The notes under the pieces are model-generated. The model saw only the letters and a program-made list of their open reading frames with translations. It searched no databases and had not been told where the DNA came from. Position numbers and translations under genes: made by a program. A DNA stretch of 64,000 nt. It comes from Bittarella massiliensis (ex Durand et al. 2017) (lineage in GTDB: Bacteria; Bacillota; Clostridia; Oscillospirales; Ruminococcaceae). This document shows positions 25,520 to 33,856 of the stretch, in pieces (the first letter of the stretch is position 1; each line of letters opens with the position of its first letter). The DNA lies in contig NZ_JABFCL010000004.1 in the NCBI RefSeq assembly GCF_017566145.1, positions 1-64,000 on the forward strand, read 5' to 3'.

Positions 25520-27592
25520 ATGATGGACGTCATCAATACCGTCCTGGGGGTTCCCCTGGGCTATATCATGTACTTTTGTTACTGGCTGGTGCGGGACTAC
25601 GGCTGGGCGATCATACTCTTTACCGTGCTGGCCAAGGTGGTCATGTTCCCCATCTCCTTGAGCGCGCAGAAAAACTCCATCAAGATGGTCAAACTGCAGC
25701 CCCAGTTGGAGGAGATCAAGATCAACTGTGCCGGCAACGCCGACATGGCGGCCGAAGAACAGATGCGGCTGTTCAAAAAAGAAAAATACAGTCCCTTTGT
25801 GAGCATGGTTCCCACCCTGCTGCAGATCCCCATCATCTTGGGACTGATCAATGTGGTCTACAACCCCCTGCAACACCTCTTCCACCTCAGCCAGGAGGCC
25901 ATCACCATGCTGGCAGGCTGCGTGGGCATCACCGACATCGGCTCGGGCGCCCAACTGCAGGTGCTCAACGCCATGCAACAGACCCCTGAGGTCTTTTCCT
26001 CTTTACAGGGGTCCATTCCGGGGTTTGACCAACTCTTTGCCAACGTCTCCAAGATCAACCTGCACTTCATGGGTTTTGACCTGTCCCAGACCCCCTCCAT
26101 CACCGATCTCTCCATCCTGATCTGGATCCCCATCCTCTCTGGATTGAGCGCGCTGCTGATGTGCATTGTGCAAAACAAAATCAACGTCTTACAGCGGGAA
26201 CAGGGCTTTCTCGGCAAGTGGGGGATGACCATCTTCCTGGTGATCTTCTCCACCTACTTTGCCTTTGTCGTGCCCGCCGGGATCGGCCTGTACTGGATCG
26301 TGGGCAACCTGCTGGCCATTGCGGTCATGTACATCTGCAACCTGGTCTACAACCCCCGCAAGTACATCGACTACGAAAACCGCTCCGCCAAGCCCAAGCT
26401 CTCCAAAGAGGAGAAGGCGGCCGCCCGCCGCGCCTCCAAGGAAAACCGCGAGCGGTCCAAGGCGGACGAAAAGCGCTTTTTTGCCGAGCCGGACAAGCAG
26501 CTTGTCTTCTACTCTGAGTCCAGCGGCTTCTACAAGTACTTCGAGCGGTTTATCGACTACATCACCGCCCACTCCGACATTCCCATCCACTACGTCACCA
26601 GCGACCCCAACGACCAGATTTTTCACACAGCCAACGACCACATCCGCCCGTACTTCATCGACAACCGGGACATGATGACCTTTATGATGAAGATGGACGC
26701 AGACATGGTGGTCATGACCATGCCCGACCTGGAAAATTACTACATCAAGCGCTCTCTGGTGCGCAAAGACATCGAATACCTCTATCTGGACCACGCCATG
26801 GCCAGCTTCCACCTGACCCTGCGGGAGGGGGCGCTTGACCACTACGACACCATCTTCTGCTATGGGCCCAATCACGTGGCGGAAATTCGCGCCATTGAAA
26901 AAGAGTACGGTCTGCCCGCCAAACGGCTGGTGAAAACCGGCTATGGCCTGCTGGACTCGATGCTGGAAAACTACAATGCCCAGGAGCACCGTGAAAACCC
27001 GGTCAAAGAGGTGCTGATCGCCCCCTCTTGGCAGAAGGACAACCTGCTCGATCTCTGTCTGGACCCCATAATGGAGCAGCTGTTGGGGAAGGGCTACCAC
27101 CTGACCATCCGTCCCCATCCCGAGTACGTCAAGCGCTTCCCCGCCAAGATGAAGCGGATCACCGAGAAGTACCAGGACAAACTGGGGCAGGAGCTGGAGA
27201 TTCAGACCGATTTCTCCTCCAACAGCACCGTCTATGACGCCGATTTGATCATCACCGATTGGTCGGCCATCGCCCAGGAGTTCTCCTTTACCACCAAAAA
27301 GCCCTCCCTCTTCATCAACACCCCCATGAAGGTGATGAACGCCGAGTACAAGCGCATCCCCCTGGAGCCGCTGGACATCTCGCTGCGAGACCGCATCGGC
27401 GTGTCGGTAGACGTGGACAAGTTGGACTCCCTCGGCGAAGTGGTGGGCGAACTGCTCTCCCACACCGAGGACTACCGCGAAAAGGTCGCCGCCGTGGTGG
27501 AGGAGACTGTCTACAACATCGGCCACAGCGCCGAAGCGGGCGGGAAGTACATCCTCGCCTCCCTGGCACAGAAAAAACAGGCGCGACACTGA
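25520..27592 (+). CDS. YidC/Oxa1 insertase fused to a CDP-glycerol glycerophosphotransferase-like domain
   Basis: One 690-residue frame with two domains. Residues 1-285 are a YidC/Oxa1-type insertase: membrane start YGWAIILFTVLAKVVMFPIS, the cytoplasmic QKNSIKMVKLQPQLEEIK hairpin, and later helices ending GIGLYWIVGNLLAIA. A charged linker (285-325) leads to a TagB/TagF-like domain with YLDHAMASFH, APSWQKDN, TIRPHPEYVKRF and ITDWSAIAQEF. TagF enzymes polymerise glycerol phosphate from CDP-glycerol. There is no frameshift or stop between the parts. No clear ribosome site precedes ATG 25520, so it may depend on the upstream gene. A core YidC gene is expected elsewhere near rpmH, so this copy is likely specialised. 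Confidence 0.9.
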   Translation: MMDVINTVLGVPLGYIMYFCYWLVRDYGWAIILFTVLAKVVMFPISLSAQKNSIKMVKLQPQLEEIKINCAGNADMAAEEQMRLFKKEKYSPFVSMVPTLLQIPIILGLINVVYNPLQHLFHLSQEAITMLAGCVGITDIGSGAQLQVLNAMQQTPEVFSSLQGSIPGFDQLFANVSKINLHFMGFDLSQTPSITDLSILIWIPILSGLSALLMCIVQNKINVLQREQGFLGKWGMTIFLVIFSTYFAFVVPAGIGLYWIVGNLLAIAVMYICNLVYNPRKYIDYENRSAKPKLSKEEKAAARRASKENRERSKADEKRFFAEPDKQLVFYSESSGFYKYFERFIDYITAHSDIPIHYVTSDPNDQIFHTANDHIRPYFIDNRDMMTFMMKMDADMVVMTMPDLENYYIKRSLVRKDIEYLYLDHAMASFHLTLREGALDHYDTIFCYGPNHVAEIRAIEKEYGLPAKRLVKTGYGLLDSMLENYNAQEHRENPVKEVLIAPSWQKDNLLDLCLDPIMEQLLGKGYHLTIRPHPEYVKRFPAKMKRITEKYQDKLGQELEIQTDFSSNSTVYDADLIITDWSAIAQEFSFTTKKPSLFINTPMKVMNAEYKRIPLEPLDISLRDRIGVSVDVDKLDSLGEVVGELLSHTEDYREKVAAVVEETVYNIGHSAEAGGKYILASLAQKKQARH

Positions 27593-27598
27593 CCTTTC

Positions 27599-27636
27599 AA
27601 GCAGGCGGCTGCCCGTGGGCGGCCGCCTGCTTTTCT
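27599..27636 (+). terminator. Terminator after the YidC-fusion gene
   Basis: AAGCAGGCGGC (27599-27609) pairs with GCCGCCTGCTT (27622-27632), then TTCT. Confidence 0.8.
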
Positions 27637-27975
27637 GCCTGAATCGCCCCCTTCCCGTCCCCGCCCTCCTCTGTCCGCCCTCTCCCTACTCCTCTCCCCT
27701 TTCTCCGCCCTGGCGCTTCGTCTACCCGGTGTCCGGCCATCTGCCGGTGGGCGGCGTGACCCTCTTCAGCAAGGCCATCGCCATGACGGGCCCAAACGCT
27801 CGCCGGCACGACCCACCACAAGGCCCTTGACCCATCCGGCTGGGTCTTTTGGCCATCCGCTGCCCCCCAAAAGGGGGCCGGGCCCCAACATTCGACTTTT
27901 TCCCCGATTCGTGGTATCCTGTTGCTGTGAAATTGTGCGGCCGCCGGGCGGTTCGCAGTGCAGGAGGTCTTTTTC
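27637..27975. other. Intergenic stretch with minor hairpins
   Basis: No gene is seen. GACCCA-TCCGGC-TGGGTC followed by TTTT (27829-27850) is a weak terminator, and TCGACT-N17-TATCCT (27892-27920) is a plausible promoter for the DUF2461 gene. Confidence 0.4.
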
Positions 27976-28689
27976 ATGCCCTTTTCCGCCGACACCCTGG
28001 ATTTCTTGTTTGAAAATCGAATGCACGACAGCCGGGAGTGGTTTGCAGCGCACCACGACCGCTACCGCAAGAGCGTTTTGGAGCCGCTGCGCCAGCTGGT
28101 GGTGGAGCTGACCCCCAGCATCCTCTCCATCGACGGGGAACTGGGGTGCGAGCCCAAGGTGGACCGCACCATCTGCCGCATCTGGCGGGACACCCGCTAC
28201 ACCCACGACCCCTCCCTCTACCGGGACAACATGTGGATCATCTTCAAGCGGGGCGGGCGGATGCACGGCACCGACTATCCCGGCTTCTACTTCGACCTGT
28301 CGGGAAGCGGTTTTGGCTACGGCTGCGGGTTTTACGCCGCCTCCACTGGGTATATGAATACCCTGCGCGGCCTGATCTTGGAGGGGGACCCCGACTACCG
28401 CCGGGCGCAAAAATCCCTCGCCAGGTGCAAACAGTACCAGATGGACGGCGACTTCTACAAGCGCCCCCACTACCCCGACCGCCCAGCCCCGGAGCGCCAG
28501 TGGCTGGAGCGCCGCAACATCGGCTTCAATGCCCTCAGCAAGGACTTTGAGCTGCTCTTCTCCGACCGGTTGGCAGCCTTTTTGGAGGGGGAATTGCTCC
28601 AGTTGGCCCCAGTCTACCACTTCCTGCTCAAGGCCGCCAAATTGGAGCAGCAGCGGCTGGCCGCCCTGGACAGCGCGCAGCGCCAGTAG
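27976..28689 (+). CDS. DUF2461-family protein
   Basis: 237 residues matching the DUF2461 (TIGR02453) pattern: TLDFLFENRMHDSREWFAAHHDRY at the start, then RIWRDTRYTHDPSLYRDNMWIIF and YPGFYFDLS. The family is widespread and of unknown function. ATG 27976 lies 8 bases after AGGAGGT; a GTG six codons upstream overlaps that site. It probably forms a transcription unit with the MBL-fold gene 50 bases downstream. Confidence 0.88.
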   Translation: MPFSADTLDFLFENRMHDSREWFAAHHDRYRKSVLEPLRQLVVELTPSILSIDGELGCEPKVDRTICRIWRDTRYTHDPSLYRDNMWIIFKRGGRMHGTDYPGFYFDLSGSGFGYGCGFYAASTGYMNTLRGLILEGDPDYRRAQKSLARCKQYQMDGDFYKRPHYPDRPAPERQWLERRNIGFNALSKDFELLFSDRLAAFLEGELLQLAPVYHFLLKAAKLEQQRLAALDSAQRQ

Positions 28690-28739
28690 CGGCAGATTGG
28701 TGCACAATTGGCCCCAGAGGCACAGAAAGGGAGATTGGC

Positions 28740-29564
28740 ATGGTTCTCACCGTCCTGTCGGAAAACCGCTCAAACAGCCCGTTTTTGGGCGCTGAACACG
28801 GCTTGAGCCTCTATCTGGAGGCCGGCGGCCGCCGCCTCCTCTTCGACATGGGGGCCAGCGGCCTCTTCTGGGAAAACGCCCGGAAGTTGGGGATCGATCT
28901 GTCCTCGGTGGAGATGGCCTTTCTCTCCCACGGGCATGACGACCACAGCGGCGGACTGCACACCTTTTTGCAGGGAAACGCCCACGCCCCTGTCTACCTG
29001 CGGGAGGGGTGTTTTGCCCCCCTCTTCTCCCGCTCCGGCGATGGCTGTCGGCCCATCGGGCCCGACCCCGCCCTCGCCTCCTCCCCCCGGCTGGTGTTCA
29101 CCGGCATGCAGGAGCGCCCTGCGGAGGGGCTGTTCCTCTTCTCCGACCTGCGGCACCGGGCGCACTGGCCCTCCACCAACCGAAATCTGCTGCTGGAGGA
29201 AGGCGGTTCTCTGGGTCCCGATCCCTTTTTGCACGAGCAGTACCTGCTGGTGCAGGAGGGAGGGAGCACCCTGCTCCTCTCGGGCTGCGCCCACCGGGGG
29301 ATTGAAAACATCGTGGCCCGCTGCGCCGAACACCTGGGCCGGGCGCCAGACGCGGTGGTGAGCGGCTTTCACCTGACCAGTCCCCGCAGCGGCCAGGCTG
29401 CCGGAGAGGCGGAGGTGCAGGCGGTGGGCCGGGCCTTGGCCGCCTTTCCCCGCACCCGCTACTACACCTGCCACTGCACCGGGGAGAGGCCCTTTGCCCA
29501 ACTGCAGGGGGCGCTGGGCGGCCGCCTGTTCCCCCTGCACGCGGGGCAGCGCCTCACCCTGTGA
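28740..29564 (+). CDS. MBL-fold metallo-hydrolase
   Basis: 274 residues with the metallo-beta-lactamase motif SHGHDDHSGG, SGCAHRGIENI and YYTCHCTGE. This arrangement is that of the RFA-P synthase-like (methanopterin-type annotation) MBL subfamily, whose bacterial members have no confirmed substrate. ATG 28740 follows GGGAGATTGGC. It is a soluble cytoplasmic protein without a signal. Confidence 0.88.
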   Translation: MVLTVLSENRSNSPFLGAEHGLSLYLEAGGRRLLFDMGASGLFWENARKLGIDLSSVEMAFLSHGHDDHSGGLHTFLQGNAHAPVYLREGCFAPLFSRSGDGCRPIGPDPALASSPRLVFTGMQERPAEGLFLFSDLRHRAHWPSTNRNLLLEEGGSLGPDPFLHEQYLLVQEGGSTLLLSGCAHRGIENIVARCAEHLGRAPDAVVSGFHLTSPRSGQAAGEAEVQAVGRALAAFPRTRYYTCHCTGERPFAQLQGALGGRLFPLHAGQRLTL

Positions 29565-29728
29565 TTCCTTGCCGGCAAACCGGTAAGGGCGCGGTCCCAG
29601 AATTTTAGAAAAGTCGGGAAATAGGCGGCGTTTTGTGGTAAACTAGATAGGAATGTTTGGCGGTCAAACCGCATTTTTCCAGGGGGCAGTCTGCCTGACC
29701 CCGGCCGCCGGTAAAGAGGGGGAAGCCC

Positions 29729-31363
29729 ATGGCATCCAAACAAAAGCAGAACTTTCTGGTACAGGGGACCATTCTGGCAGTGGCTGGCATCCTGGTCCGC
29801 CTCATTGGAATGGTCTACCGCATCCCCATGGCCAACATCCTGGGGGAGGACGGAAACGGCATCTATTCAGTGGCTTTTGGCATCTACAACATCGCCCTCA
29901 CCCTCTCGTCCTACGCCCTGCCGCTGGCCCTCTCCCGGCTGGTGAGCCAGCGAATCGTCCAAAAGCAGTACCGCAATGCCCACAACGTCTTTCAAAAGAC
30001 CCTGTTGCTGGGGCTGGCCACCAGTACCGCCGTCTCGCTGGTCCTCTATTTCGGCGCCGGCTGGCTGGAAGATCTCTACGCCAGGGATGGACTGGCCGCC
30101 CCCCTGAAGGTGTTGGCGATCACCACCTTCATCATGTCGATGGTGGGCACCCTGCGCGGCTTCTTCCAGGGGCGTGGCACCATGATGCCCACCGCCCTCT
30201 CGCAAATTTTTGAGCAGATCGTCAACGCAGTGGTGAGTGTGTGGGCCGCCTATGCCTTTGTCACCTCCAGCCCCAGCCTCTCGCAGACGGCCTCGCGCGG
30301 GGCGGCGGGGGGAACGGTGGGCACCCTGGCCGGCGCCGCCACCGCCCTGCTGCTGCTGGCCGCATTCTACGCCCTCTACCGGCCCACCGCCATGCGCCAG
30401 ATTCGCCATGACCACACCGATATAGAGGAGAGCGGCAGCCAGGTCTTTCGCATTCTACTGCTGACCATCCTCCCGGTAATCCTCAGCCAGACGGTCTATC
30501 AGCTGGGGAATACCGCCGATGACCTGATCTTCGGCAACATCATGCAGGCCAAGGGGATGGCCGCCACCGCCGTCAGCTCGCTGCAAGGGGTCTTCAACTC
30601 CCAGTACGTACTGCTCATCAATGTGCCGGTGGCCATCGCCTCGGCCATGGCGGCCTCGGTCATCCCCAGCATCGTCGCCTCCCATACCCTGGGGGACCGC
30701 CGCGAGGTCTGCCGCAAGGCCGACTCGGTCATCAAGTTCAATACGGTCATCGTCCTGCCCTGTGCGGTGGGATTGGCGGTGCTGGCCCGGCCGATCATCA
30801 CCCTGCTCTTTCCCAGCCTGGTCACCTACCGCGATCTGGCGGTACACCTATTGGAGGTGGGGTCGTCGGCCGCTGTCTTCTATGTCCTCTCCACCATCAC
30901 CAGCGCCATTTTGCAGGGCCTGGGCTTTATGCGCACCCCGGTCAAGCACTCCGCCATTGCCCTTGCCATCCACCTGGCGCTGATTCTGGGGCTGCTCTGG
31001 TTCACCGACCTGGGGGTGTACGCCCTGGTCATCGGCAACATCACCTTCCCCATGACCACCTGCCTGCTCAACTGGCGGTTTTTGCGAGCCCGCCTCCCCC
31101 ACCGGCAAAACCTGAAAAAAATCTTTCTGGTCCCTCTCCTCTCCTCCGCCCTCATGGGGGTTGCGGCCTGGGGCGGGTACCACCTGCTGCACCTGCTGGT
31201 TGGAAGCAACCTGGTCTGTACCCTGGTGGCCATTTTACTGGCTGCCGGAAGCTATTTTGTGCTGGTGCTGGCCCTGCGGTGCTTCTCCAAAAAAGAGCTC
31301 TACGAGCTCCCCCTGGGCCGCACCATCGCCACCCTGGCAAGGCGGCTGGGGTTGCTAAAGTAA
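29729..31363 (+). CDS. Polysaccharide/lipid flippase (SpoVB/MATE-like)
   Basis: 544 residues with 12-14 membrane helices and no soluble domain. It begins FLVQGTILAVAGILVRLIGMVYRIPMANILG, typical of the SpoVB/MurJ-type oligosaccharide flippases of Firmicutes. It likely moves lipid-linked sugar precursors across the membrane; which one cannot be told. SpoVB itself acts in spore cortex synthesis, so that is a candidate. ATG 29729 follows AGAGGGGGAAGCCC. Confidence 0.87.
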   Translation: MASKQKQNFLVQGTILAVAGILVRLIGMVYRIPMANILGEDGNGIYSVAFGIYNIALTLSSYALPLALSRLVSQRIVQKQYRNAHNVFQKTLLLGLATSTAVSLVLYFGAGWLEDLYARDGLAAPLKVLAITTFIMSMVGTLRGFFQGRGTMMPTALSQIFEQIVNAVVSVWAAYAFVTSSPSLSQTASRGAAGGTVGTLAGAATALLLLAAFYALYRPTAMRQIRHDHTDIEESGSQVFRILLLTILPVILSQTVYQLGNTADDLIFGNIMQAKGMAATAVSSLQGVFNSQYVLLINVPVAIASAMAASVIPSIVASHTLGDRREVCRKADSVIKFNTVIVLPCAVGLAVLARPIITLLFPSLVTYRDLAVHLLEVGSSAAVFYVLSTITSAILQGLGFMRTPVKHSAIALAIHLALILGLLWFTDLGVYALVIGNITFPMTTCLLNWRFLRARLPHRQNLKKIFLVPLLSSALMGVAAWGGYHLLHLLVGSNLVCTLVAILLAAGSYFVLVLALRCFSKKELYELPLGRTIATLARRLGLLK

Positions 31364-31371
31364 ATTTATCT

Positions 31372-31405
31372 AAAAAAGTGCTGTCCCGTCGGACAGCACT
31401 TTTTT
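31372..31405. terminator. Bidirectional terminator between flippase and nucleoside hydrolase
   Basis: A perfect 15-bp stem with AAAAAA and TTTTTT at its two feet and a CGTC loop. It serves both convergent genes. Confidence 0.9.
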
Positions 31406-31430
31406 TGCAAATCTTTAGATATTGGGAAAA

Positions 31431-32378
31431 CTACTCCATCTCCCGGTAATACCGGCACATCTGCAGCAGGAGTTCCCTGTAGCGCCCGGTGTCGGTGGTC
31501 ATGGCCACCCAGGTATTGGCAGGGGCTGTCCCTACGGGGTCCGCCACCGTCTCGCCGTCCCGGTCTCCCGCGTCGTCCCGCACCCAGACATGGCGCTTTT
31601 CCCCGCCGCAGACGGCATCGTCCATTGCCCAGGCCACGGCGATGGCGTCGTGGATGATGTTGGAATCCTGGCCCTTGACAAAGGCGTTGTGGCGAGAATA
31701 GGCGAAGAGCTCCTTGAGCAGCGCGGCTTTGGGGCTGTCGCCGCAGGCGGCGATGAGCTCATCTAAATCCCCCTCGCTGAGAGCGCCGTCACAGGTGGCG
31801 TTGAGCCCCACCATATAGGTGGGCAGCTTTTCAAAGCAGATGCGGGCAGCTGTGGGGTCTTTAAAGATGTTCGCCTCGGCGTAGGGGCTCTGGTTGCCCA
31901 TCTCAATGCCGCCGCCCATGATGTAGAAACGGGAGATGAGGCCCGGCAGGTCGGGATAGCGCATCAGGGCCTTGGCCACGTTGGTCAGGGGGCCGACGGC
32001 AAAGAGGAGCAGCTCGCCCCCCGCCCGCACTGCCTCGCGGTAGATGACGTCGCAGGCCTCCTCTTCATCCAGGGGCTGGCGGCCCTCCGGCAGAAGGATA
32101 CTGGCGATGCCGGTGCTGCCGTGGACCGGGCTCACATAGTCGTCTCCCCGATCGTATTTTTTGAAAAAGGGCTCTTTTGCACCCGATGCCACCTGGGCGC
32201 CGATGGCCAGCACCTCATTGAGGGCACGGGCGTTGTAAAGGGTCTTTTTCAGGGGCATGTTGCCATAGACGGCCGTGATGGCCCGGATGTCAAAATAGGG
32301 GCAACTCTGGGCGAGGGCCAGGGCAAAGGCGTCGTCCACGCCGGGGTCGCAGTCGATGAGTACGGGAATGCGCGTCAT
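31431..32378 (-). CDS. Inosine/uridine-preferring nucleoside hydrolase family protein
   Basis: Hydrolyses the N-glycosidic bond of ribonucleosides to base and ribose. The 315 residues carry the Ca-binding signature DCDPGVDDAFAL at residues 9-20, FAVGPLTNVAKAL, IMGGG and a late Asp-containing IIHDAIAVAW. ATG 32378 lies 8 bases after GGAGG. Base preference (purine or pyrimidine) cannot be read from the sequence. Confidence 0.92.
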   Translation of the reverse strand: MTRIPVLIDCDPGVDDAFALALAQSCPYFDIRAITAVYGNMPLKKTLYNARALNEVLAIGAQVASGAKEPFFKKYDRGDDYVSPVHGSTGIASILLPEGRQPLDEEEACDVIYREAVRAGGELLLFAVGPLTNVAKALMRYPDLPGLISRFYIMGGGIEMGNQSPYAEANIFKDPTAARICFEKLPTYMVGLNATCDGALSEGDLDELIAACGDSPKAALLKELFAYSRHNAFVKGQDSNIIHDAIAVAWAMDDAVCGGEKRHVWVRDDAGDRDGETVADPVGTAPANTWVAMTTDTGRYRELLLQMCRYYREME

Positions 32379-32528
32379 AGGGATCGCCTCCAAACAATTT
32401 GATCTTGCTTTTATCATACCAGATCACCAGCGAAAGGGCAAAGGACAAAAGACCTTTTAAGGTGGGGGAAAGCCTCTTTTCCCCCGGCCGAGGTGCGGAG
32501 GGTCCCCGTCGGCCACTGAAAAAAGCAG

Positions 32529-32557
32529 AAAAAAGGCCACATCTTTCGATGTGACCT
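32529..32557 (-). terminator. Terminator of tRNA-Gln
   Basis: On the minus strand AAGGTCACATC and GATGTGGCCTT pair (one G-U) around GAAA, followed by a T run. Confidence 0.8.
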
Positions 32558-32559
32558 TC

Positions 32560-32635
32560 TGGCTGGGGTAGAAGGATTCGAACCTTCGGAATGACGGAGT
32601 CAGAGTCCGTTGCCTTACCGCTTGGCGATACCCCA
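32560..32635 (-). tRNA. tRNA-Gln (anticodon CTG)
   Basis: Acceptor stem TGGGGTA/TACCCCA, anticodon stem ACGGA/TCCGT around loop CTCTGAC (anticodon CTG), T-loop GTTCGAATC, encoded CCA. It stands alone with its own promoter and terminator. Confidence 0.96.
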
Positions 32636-32661
32636 ATATTTTCTTGGCGCCAGCAGTATTT

Positions 32662-32689
32662 ATTATACCCCAAAAAGGGGAAAAGTCAA
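32662..32689 (-). promoter_or_regulatory. Promoter of tRNA-Gln
   Basis: Minus-strand TTGACT (32684-32689), 16 bases, perfect TATAAT (32662-32667). The spacer contains a CCCC/GGGG inverted repeat. Confidence 0.7.
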
Positions 32690-32770
32690 CCTGTTTTTGA
32701 ATTTCTTTTTCATTTTTTCTGCAGATCAACAGGCGGGAAAAATGGGCACGCCTTCCTTTTCTGCAACGGG

Positions 32771-32798
32771 AAAAGCGCCCCGCCGATTGGCGGGGCGC
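32771..32798 (-). terminator. Terminator after the SASP gene
   Basis: Perfect 10-bp stem GCGCCCCGCC/GGCGGGGCGC with TTTT on the minus strand, 32 bases past the stop. Confidence 0.85.
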
Positions 32799-32829
32799 TC
32801 CCTGCGAGAGAAAAAAGCGAGAGGCGAAG

Positions 32830-33021
32830 TTACTTCGCGGAGTTCTCGTAAGCCTCGATCATCTTTTTGACCATCTGGCCGCCCACGGAACCGGCCTGCT
32901 TGGAGGTCAGATCGCCGTTGTAGCCCTGTTTCAGGTTCACGCCAACCTCGTTGGCGGCTTCCATTTTGAACTTGTCCATCGCTTCGCGAGCTTCGGGAAC
33001 AACAATTTTATTGCTAGACAT
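32830..33021 (-). CDS. Alpha/beta-type small acid-soluble spore protein
   Basis: 63 residues that coat and protect spore DNA. The germination protease site region EAREAMDKFKMEAANEVGV and the second signature YNGDLTSKQAGSVGGQMVKKMIE are both present. ATG 33021 follows AAGGAG. A SigG-like promoter lies upstream, as expected for forespore expression late in engulfment. Confidence 0.97.
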   Translation of the reverse strand: MSSNKIVVPEAREAMDKFKMEAANEVGVNLKQGYNGDLTSKQAGSVGGQMVKKMIEAYENSAK

Positions 33022-33068
33022 GGTACATACACTCCTTAAAAAATAGATGTTATTTGCGTTTGCAATAG

Positions 33069-33098
33069 TAGTATGGCCGCGCCCGCCAACACTATAGC
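33069..33098 (-). promoter_or_regulatory. SigG-like promoter of the SASP gene
   Basis: Minus-strand GCTATA (33093-33098), 17 bases, CATACTA (33069-33075). The -10 matches the SigG/SigF consensus fully; the -35 keeps ATA of TGnATA. No sigma-A promoter is seen in the same place. Confidence 0.65.
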
Positions 33099-33128
33099 TG
33101 GAAATGTTTTCTCGTCTTTTTCTGCATT

Positions 33129-33707
33129 TTAAAAGGAGCCCGCCGACGGCGGAAGCCCGAGAAAGAGGGCGACTGCTGCCGCTGCCAACAGGGTGTACCC
33201 GCCGCTGATCCCCGGCGGCAGAGGCAGGTCCTGGGGATCGGCCAGCCGCCCAAAAGGGCCGTGGATAGGCCGCAGCAAACTCACCACCGTCTGGCCGTCC
33301 TGACAGCTGGAGTAGGTGAGGGTATCCCGCAGGGACATGCCGCAACTGATGACCTGCCCCTGCGCCTTCCCTGTCTGGTGGAGCCAGGGAGCGTCCTCCT
33401 GCCGCACCACAAAACCGCCGGCAAGGGCACTGGGCGGCAAAAGCACCCCCCTCGCCCCCTCTTTGACGACCACCAGGCTCTGCCGCCAGCGCAGGGCGTC
33501 CCAGCTCTCGCTCTCGAACAGGCCGTAAACCCGGCCCTCCCGGGAAAATACGGCGGTCTGTCCGCTGCGGCAGAGAAGGGCCTCTCCCCGAAAGAGAAGT
33601 TTTTCCACCGCCCGGGGAATCCTTCTGTCCCCGCTGGGACCCAAAAACAAAATCGGGATCAATCGCTCATCACCACTTTGCCCTTTTTGCCGCCGTCCGG
33701 CGGCCAT
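33129..33707 (-). CDS. Hypothetical protein with C-terminal hydrophobic segment
   Basis: 192 residues of unknown family. The middle is a beta-rich globular-looking region (GQTAVFSREGRVYGLFESESWD). The C-terminal 20 residues (GGYTLLAAAAVALFLGLPP) form one possible membrane anchor. ATG 33707 follows AAGGGGG at short distance. It sits between a SASP gene and a DivIVA-like gene; the codon bias fits the core genome, but I cannot support a function. Confidence 0.55.
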   Translation of the reverse strand: MAAGRRQKGQSGDERLIPILFLGPSGDRRIPRAVEKLLFRGEALLCRSGQTAVFSREGRVYGLFESESWDALRWRQSLVVVKEGARGVLLPPSALAGGFVVRQEDAPWLHQTGKAQGQVISCGMSLRDTLTYSSCQDGQTVVSLLRPIHGPFGRLADPQDLPLPPGISGGYTLLAAAAVALFLGLPPSAGSF

Positions 33708-33752
33708 TCCCCCTTATTCTGCCCAGGATTTGCCGCCGCCACACTTTTGCGC

Positions 33753-33784
33753 AAAAAAAGAGACCGCCTCTCAGAGGCGATCTC
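33753..33784 (-). terminator. Terminator after the DivIVA-like gene
   Basis: GAGATCGCCT and AGGCGGTCTC pair on the minus strand (one G-U), then seven T. Confidence 0.8.
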
Positions 33785-33856
33785 ACTTTCGCACGATTTG
33801 ATTGCTTTGACGAGCACAAATTTCAAAAGGGCTCACAGCCATTCCCCACCTGCCCG

